A DNA stretch of 64,000 bases from Cololabis saira. Its lineage: Eukaryota > Chordata > Actinopteri > Beloniformes > Belonidae. Below are positions 57,055 to 64,000 of the stretch, in pieces. A program made the position numbers and the translations under genes. The DNA lies in NCBI RefSeq assembly GCF_033807715.1, contig NC_084590.1:35739505-35803504 (forward strand), read 5' to 3'. Under the pieces are notes generated by a model. The model was given only the letters and a program-made list of their open reading frames with translations. It did not search any database and was not told the DNA's origin. Position 1 is the first letter of the stretch. Every line of letters starts with the position of its first letter.

Positions 57055-57752
57055 GCAACTTCTTATTATGAATGAAAATGTTATTATGGTTCCAACATGG
57101 GCTAACGGCTAATCCTGCTAATTTACTGAATACTCGAAAGCAACTTACTTTTGAATTATCCCAGCTGATACACTGAAACTTCTGTGGACGTAATGGCAAC
57201 CAGAAAGAAGAAAAAGGAGATAGTATAGGCTGCTATCCCCACGACCTCGACCCGTCTCCCTCCGCACCCTCAGATAAGCCAACCGTGAGCAGTGCAGCTA
57301 ACACCGGCATTATGGAAATTACGGGAGGAGACATGATCATGAAAGCTATAGCCGACATGAAAGTGGAGTTTTCGGGGAACTTTGCAGGGGTCCTGACGGC
57401 CATATACGATATTAAACAGGACTTCAGCGAATTTTCCAGCACTCACGGAGGCAGAACAGCGCATTGGGGATACTGAGGATAACGTAACTGCTCTGCAAAA
57501 AACAGTGACCACGCTCCAGAAGCAGGTAGACTATCTTACCGCTAAGGCTGAGGATCATGAGAACCGTAGCCGGCGCAACAATCTCCGTCTCATCAACCGC
57601 CGGAGGGAGCAGAGGGGCGCGACGTAGCAACTTTTCTGGAGAGATGGCTTCCCGAGGCGCTGGGCACCGATTACTTTCCTTACCCGCTCTTCATTGAACA
57701 AGCCCACCGCCTGCAGGGCCGCCAAGACCGTAACTTCCCCGAACCGGTAATA

Positions 57753-58049
57753 ATGCGCTTCCTTAACTTTAGGGATAAAGAAAGGGCTATGCGAGCAGCC
57801 AGAGCTAAAGGAAAGGTGATGTTTGAAGAGCAGGAGGTGAAATTCTTTCAAGATGTTGCCAAGGAAACACAAATAAAAAGGAAGCGTTTTGATGAGGTGA
57901 AGCAGCAGCTCAAAGCCCTGAATGTTCAATACGGGATCCTACATCCAGCCCGGCTCCGGGTGACACACGCAGGTCGGTCCCAAGTTTTTGACAACCCGGA
58001 GGATGCTGTGGCTTTCGCCCGAAGCCTCTCCGCCGGTCGGTCGGATTAA
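57753..58049 (+). pseudogene. L1 ORF1 C-terminal fragment
   Basis: 98-residue frame: MRFLNFRDKERAMRAARAKG, then KFFQDVAKETQIKRKRFDE, PARLRVTHAGRSQVFD and stop. It corresponds to the RRM and C-terminal domain. Upstream pieces lie in two other frames. Confidence 0.75.
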
Positions 58050-59008
58050 AGAGTATGTTACACCGTCACAGATGCTGAGGATAATGACTAGGTAATGCGA
58101 TTTTTTTTAACTTTTTTTTTTTTTTACTTTTCATACTGATCAGACAAGCAGCTGTTTACTCCTCTCCGTGAAACGCGGCCGGTGCACTGCCATGGAGAAA
58201 TATTGTCTGCTGATTTACTGTAACTGTTGAGTTGAGGTCCATGATGAAAACTTTATATTTTTTTATTTTTCCTTTTTCCTCCCTCTATTCAAGACTCTTT
58301 GAAACGATATATTACTCAGGGCCAGTGTCGTTTTTAGCTATGGGCTTCCGAGGCTGGAGCCCCGAATGGATTTCCTCTAGCCCCGAACCTAAAACACACC
58401 CAAAATTTTTTTTTTTTTTAGGATTTAGGCGCTCAGGATTTATCATAGGCGGTGGGAAGATCGGCTTAGGCGGCCGCCCAAATTATCTCTATGGAGGAAA
58501 AAGGACTATACTATACTCTAGCTATAAAAGCCTGATGGACTAAAACATGAATGCATCTGTCTTCACTGGGGGAGTTGTAACTTAATATCAACAGTGCTTT
58601 TGACATCGGGTGATTCGAGTCACTGCTACGTGCCAACGAGCTACAGCAGAATTACCCTATTTTTCAGATATAAACGTGTTATTTTTCATAAACTTTGCAG
58701 AATATATTGTGGCGATTTGCACTTAGCCACAGACCTGAGGAAAAAGACTCTTGATTGACGGTCATCACCCCACACTAAGTTACCCAATCACAGCACCCCA
58801 GACAAAGACACACCCACACAATGAACCTGTTACCCCCAATCAATAACAAACACACCTGGGTTACTACTCCCTAATCAACTAGAGTGATTGCACCTGTATA
58901 ACATCATGGACAAAGGCACAGCACTGTTGGACAGGGAAAGGTAGAGAGAGAGAGACAGAAGGGAGGAATGCATTCTGAAGTAACTTTAGCTAAATAAACG
59001 TAATAAAG

Positions 59009-59137
59009 ATGGATATTAGAAGCTTTTTTAACAGAAAAAAACCCCCCATTGTTGAGGCTGAGAATGACAATGTGGTGGTGGAGTCTGAGAGCGACACAGC
59101 AGCTCATAATGAAAAGATAATGAGCCTACATCTTCAG
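59009..59137 (+). CDS. Possible first coding exon of a hAT transposase (remnant)
   Basis: ATG at 59009, 43 residues: MDIRSFFNRKKPPIVEAEND, then an acidic stretch ESESDTAAH, ending SLHLQ before a GTAAGG donor at 59138. This resembles the short leader before the TTF-type zinc finger of fish hAT transposases (similarity judged by eye). No following exon was found inside the element. Confidence 0.5.
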
Positions 59138-59249
59138 GTAAGGAGCTAGCGTACCATGTAGCATTATTCTAGCTAGCTAGCTAGTCTAGCTGCCAACCAT
59201 TTAGCAATGAGATTCTGAGGAAAAGAAATTCGCCCAAATGCTACACAGA

Positions 59250-59400
59250 AAGTTGCTAACCATTGAGGAGGACAGAGAACAACAGAGAATGTGACTGGAG
59301 ACAGGAGGAAAGAGATGAGGACAGATGGACAAGTCACAGAGACAAGATAACAACAACCATTGAGGAGGACAGAGAACAACAGAGAATGTGAGTGGAGACA
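59250..59400. repeat. Local duplication inside the hAT element
   Basis: AACCATTGAGGAGGACAGAG-AACAACAGAGAATGTGA-TGGAGACAGGAG occurs at 59257 and again at 59351, about 94 bases apart. Confidence 0.85.
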
Positions 59401-62400
59401 GGAGAGAAAAGGAAGAGTAAAATAGTTTTAGTGCCTGTTGTCAATGCAGTGTCCAATGTAGGCTACAGATGTCCCTCTTCTTCCTCTCTCTCACCTGTAT
59501 TTAATAGCGCATCTGGTTAAAATAATCTAAATTCTATAAAGCTTTTTGCCTATTAAATTTGCTATTAACATCACACAATCTTGTCACCTCTCTCTTTACT
59601 TTATAGTTTGCAGATCTGATTATGTTTGTCTGATTATGTTTGGCGAACCCAAATGGGCCCCATGGGCTATCCTAATGGGCCCCTGCAAAAAACATTTTTA
59701 CACCCCTGTTCAGCTGTTTACTGCTGTCTCAGCCAGAGGCGTCACCAGACCCTTTTTATTGGGTCACATCACCCAGTAAAAATCATTAGTGACCCAGTAA
59801 AAAATGGCACCAGAATTGTTTTTCTTCTGGTTTTAAATCTCATATTTTCGGTCATTGATTAACTGTAGGACTGCTGACAACAAGAAATAATCTACAATAT
59901 TGTCAAAGCATGCAATTTATCACTAAAATACCATGCGACAACATTATGATCCTTGTCTTTGCGCCTTGAATGTGCTGCCATTATGCGCGGGCTCCGAGAT
60001 CACCACCACCTGAAATCTCCACTGTCTGTGATAGTCTAAATTAGATTAAGGTTAGGCAAAGGGCATGCATCAGTTCATTCAGGTGATTAATTAAAGATCC
60101 AGTCAATAAAATACCCACTTTATGTTACGTCCCAGGCTAGGGGAACAGAGGCGCAACATAAGAAGGAGGCAGCAAGAGATGGTTCAAAACAAAAAGGCTG
60201 TATTTATTTTTGCACAGCTCAAGGTTCAACATCCAACAAGAAACAAAATGACAGAAAATGAAAGTGAAGCTTCTCTTCGGGGTAAACCTAGGCCAAAACA
60301 ACAAACAAAAGAAACTATCTTCTCGACCAGACTACCTAAGCCCTGGGAGGAAACAAAAGATCAAACAAAATTACAATATCTGAGCCTAACTTCCTAACTT
60401 AACAAAAACAGGAGAAAAAGGGGATCAAATTAAATGGCGGTTTACCCTTACTGCTTCGGTATAACATAAAATACAGGCTACAGCCAGTAACAAAACCACA
60501 AAGCTAATACAGCTAACTTAAACAAGAACTGCTCACAAGCAGACAGCAGACGATCACAGATCACAAAGAGCACAGAACACAGCGAGGAGGATTGCCACAC
60601 TGAACAGTAGCAGCCCTAATGTATTTGTACAGTTTAAAGCATTATTTATGTGTTATTTATGTGTTATTTATGTGTTTTTCATCATAAAAAAGAGCAAAAA
60701 AAAATAATAATGCCGATTGGTTTCAGCCCCATATCATTTCTCATTAGCCCCTGATGTCTTTGGATCCTAAAAACGCCCCTGCTCAGGGCAATATTACTTT
60801 TGTTAAATGCTCTGTTTTCGAGAGTTTTTTTGGTGTTTCTTGGCCGTTAACCAGGGACAGCTGATGTTGGACTTGTGTGTAAGTATCGCTATTCTGCTCC
60901 TCTTCGTAGGATCAGACCAGCTATATGTTGGGATTTCATATGTTTAGGTTAGTGGGGAATGCTGTCAGGTTCTGGGTGATAGTGGGGGAGGGATATTCTC
61001 ATCTTTCATTGGAAGACAATTTAATCTCATAGTGATTTTTTCCTCTTTTTGTCCATACTGCATTTATTTCTTATATTTTTTTGAATACCTTTGCTTAGAC
61101 TGCAATGTGTATGGTATTCACCTCAAAACTTTGACGATGTATAATGAATGGTGACTCAACTATAAAGATAACCACTTGGAATGTAAGAGGGAAAGTGGCT
61201 AAATTGAAGCAGGTTATGACAAGGGTTAAACAACTAAAATCAACTGTTATATTTTTACAAGAATCGCATCTAATGTCTAGTGATATAATAAAGGTGAGGA
61301 GGCGTTGGCCTGGTCAGGTCTACTCTGCTTCGTTCTCTACCTGCTCTAGGGGAGTTATTACATTAATCCACAAATTTCTTCCTTTTTTAAGTTATGGACG
61401 TATTACCTGATCCGAATGGAAGATATCTGATTTTGCAAGTTTCATTCTTTGGTGAAAATATTTCAATGGCTAACTTGTATGGGCCCAATGATGACTGCCC
61501 CAAATTTTATGAGAATTTTTTCTTGTTACTTGCCTTGCTACCAGGTAGATTATTAATTGGTGGAGACTTTAATTGCACAGTCTCTCCTCATCTTGACCGC
61601 TCTTCTGGCATTGACACAACTCACACACAGAGCAGGAACATTTTAGTCTTTTATTAAGGAACTAAATTTATGTGACCCTTGGAGGAGACTGTTTCCTAAT
61701 AATAGAGAATACTTATGTTACTCAAGTGTATCTAAGGGCCACTCCCGAATTGATTACTTTTTGGTGTCCAATGGCCTTTTTCCCAAAATAACAAACTGTG
61801 TTTATGATTCCATTGTGATTTCAGACAATGGTCCAGCCTCCCTTATATATAATGACAAAAAACTGGTGCATGGTCACCGAAGATGGCGCCTAAATGGCTG
61901 AATGACCCTAGTTTTCTGAAATTTGTGGAAAAACAGATAGAAATTTTTTTCTATATAAATAAGGATGAGACTTCAGCTTCTATAAGATGGGAGGCATTTA
62001 AGGCCTTTATTCGCGGACAAATAATTAGCTACACCAGCTCAATAACTAATAAGACAAATTTTAGAAATGCTTACTTTAGATAAGTAAATTAAACAACTTG
62101 AGAGAGAGGTATACAACTCTTCTGCTCATACACAGGACCTTTTAACCCTCAGGGCCAGATATAATGCACTTTCTACTGTTAAAGCAGAAAACAGTTTAAT
62201 GAGACTAAAAAAAATGTTTTACAAACAAGGGGATAAATGTGGCAAGATATTAGCTTGGCAAATAAAGAAGCTAGAAACAGAAAGAGCCATCAATAGTATC
62301 CAAACCCCAAATGATGGATCCCATATTAATAAATGATACTTTTTCTGAATATTATCAAACCTTATATGATACAGAGTTGTCAGAATCAGAACAGGATCAA

Positions 62401-62612
62401 TCTCAATTTCTTAATCAAATCCCATTCCCCACTGTACTAAAGCTTATGCTGCATTTGGAAATTCCCACCTTTTTCAGGTCCATGTCAATGGTCCATAGTC
62501 AATGACTAGAATGGATTTATTAAGAACCGCCAGGCATATTATAATATTAGAAGAGTTTTAAATATAATCTATGAAAAAGGAGAAGCACAAGATTCATGTA
62601 TTCTGTCATTAG

Positions 62613-63416
62613 ATGCTGGAAAAGCATTCGACACGAGTCGAATGGCCATACCTGTTTGATGTACTCCCCCGCTTTGGTTTCGGTGTTTATTTTAGGCAGT
62701 GGGTCAGACTCTTGTACTCTGGACCAAGCGCAGAGATTATGACCAACAACATTATTTCTGAACCCTTTAGTCTACACCGTGGAACGAGACGCCCCTTGTT
62801 TCCCCTGCTCTTTGTTTTGGCGCTAGAACCATTTGCCATCTCCATTAGAAATGACCCTGCTATCAAAGGAATTCGTATTGCAGATGTAGAGCATCATATA
62901 GCCTTATTTGCAGATGATGCCTTACTTTTTATGACGAATCTGGAGCAGTCCTTCTCAGCCCTTACTGATGTAATTAATAGGTTTGGGAAATTCTCAGGAT
63001 ATAGAGTAAACAAAACCAAATCTTCTGTTCTTTTTCTTAATGAGCAGGAAAGGTCCCAACCTGCAATCGAGCACCCTTTTATGAATGCTCCCAAAGATAT
63101 CAAATATCTTGGTATTTTTATTACCCCAAACCTAAATTCATTAATATCTGCCAATTACGACCCGGTTATTTTAAAAGTGAAGGAATCTCTAAGCAGATGG
63201 ATTTCACTCCCCCTATCTGTGATAGGACGTATAAATGTTTTAAAAATGAATGTTCTTCCCAAATTTTTACATTTATTCCAGTCAATCCCGCTTTCCCCTC
63301 CTCCAAAATTCTTTAAAGATATGAAAAAAAAACACTCACTAACTTCATATGGAAAAATAGACGCCCAAGGCTCCGCCTCACACTTTTATATCTCCCATTT
63401 GACAGAGGAGGCCTGA
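62613..63416 (+). pseudogene. L1 ORF2 reverse-transcriptase fragment
   Basis: 267-residue frame covering the middle of the RT: RVEWPYLFDVLPRFGFGVYF, LHRGTRRPLFPLLFVLALEP (where QGC is replaced, so a core motif is damaged), FADDALLF with both Asp, then LKVKESLSRWISLPLSVIGR. Other parts of ORF2 are in neighbouring frames. Confidence 0.8.
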
Positions 63417-64000
63417 AGGTACCAAACCTTATATGGTACTATTGGGCTGCTCAATTAAGAGCTGCCAGCTTATGATTCTCACCCCAACCACAGTTACCCT
63501 GGGTGGATTTAGAGGCATTATCCACAAAAGGTCTAGGATTAGATTCATATTTATATTCTGACTCTGTTAAGAATTTGAAGGAAAACACTTTGAACCCGTT
63601 TGTCAGGAACACCGTGATGATATGGTATGAGGTGCACAATGCTATGGGTGATGTCCCTACTCTATCTCGCTTTGCGCCTATCTGGGGAAATACCGAGTTC
63701 AGACCTGGTAAGAATGATTTAGGATTTAAACAGTGGTCACATAAAGGGATTAGAAAGATTATGGACCTTTATGACAGTGATACACTGATGTCCTTTAACG
63801 AAATCAAAAATAAGTTTAATATTCCACAGACCCATTTTTTTCAAATATTTGCAGTTGCGAAGCTTTATTAACTCTAAATAAAAAAAAAGCCACCTAACTG
63901 CCCCCCTTAACAGAGTTAGAACGGTTTGTAACCCAACATCAGTTTAGCAAAGGCCAGATCTCTTCACTTTACAATATATTCTCATCAAGTTATAAAGAGT

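Larger units (their letters stand above)
58323..60781 (+). mobile_element. hAT-type DNA transposon with 8-bp duplication inside the decayed L1
   Basis: 2459 bp. Ends CAGTGTCGTTTTTAG and, reversed, CAGGGGCGTTTTTAG. Perfect 8-bp CTCAGGGC at 58315-58322 and 60782-60789. It contains a plausible first exon of a hAT transposase at 59009-59137 and a repeated block AACCATTGAGGAGGACAGAG at 59257 and 59351. The rest of the transposase is missing. 60124-60620 may be a further nested insertion (starts TGTTACGTCCCAGGCTAGGG) that I could not classify. Confidence 0.82.
57180..64000 (+). mobile_element. Degenerate L1-clade LINE, interrupted by a hAT element, running off the window
   Basis: The ORF1 remnant (57193-58049, several shifts) ends PARLRVTHAGRSQVFD, like the intact L1 at 48 kb. 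The ORF2 remnant starts at 61144: ITTWNVRG, IFLQESHLMSS, LLIGGDFNCTVSP (endonuclease), then LDAGKAFDTSRM-like, FALFADDALLFM (reverse transcriptase, 62613-63416), then later fragments up to the window end. Frame breaks throughout; inactive. It continues beyond 64000. Confidence 0.85.

Overview
This is a vertebrate genomic window, almost certainly from a teleost fish. It holds multi-exon genes with GT-AG introns, long simple-sequence tracts, and a typical fish mix of mobile elements: L1, L2/CR1-like LINEs, DIRS1, short LTR elements, hAT, PIF/Harbinger and piggyBac-type MITEs. The host genes are a tandem cluster of three SLC47A/MATE (multidrug and toxin extrusion) transporter genes. I rebuilt them exon by exon from splice sites, reading phase and comparison between the three copies.

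Layout. (1) 606-27780, plus strand: MATE gene 1, 16 exons here, with its first coding exon before the window. Its introns hold a LINE split by a hAT element (1000-3990), a minus-strand LINE piece, a 1.3-kb direct repeat on both sides of a GC-rich minisatellite LTR element (6773-11111), piggyBac-type MITEs at 13360 and 17552 (the first broken by a second short LTR element), a DIRS1-like element (20.8-24.9 kb) and a PIF/Harbinger element (25257-27131). (2) 28061-40134, minus strand: MATE gene 2, tail-to-tail with gene 1. Most of its exons are recognisable, but it carries frame-changing deletions, a lost donor, a damaged exon beside a solo LTR and a shifted last exon, so I call it a pseudogene. 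(3) 41061-53332, minus strand: MATE gene 3, complete, 17 exons, 582 residues, with a full-length L1 (both ORFs open, 15-bp target-site duplication) in one intron. (4) 53.3-64 kb: no host gene seen. It holds microsatellites, a fourth piggyBac-type MITE, a LINE/SINE patch, and a decayed plus-strand L1 that is split by a 2.46-kb hAT element and runs off the window end.

Function. MATE proteins are proton/organic-cation antiporters of the plasma membrane (kidney and liver in mammals). Genes 1 and 3 keep the conserved glutamates and look functional. The rest is the genome's repeat ecology. The most unusual parts are the short LTR-element family with a gag-like start fused to proline-rich minisatellites, the duplication around one copy, and a TTAA-flanked MITE family in which two copies carry a conserved exon-intron-exon-polyA cassette.
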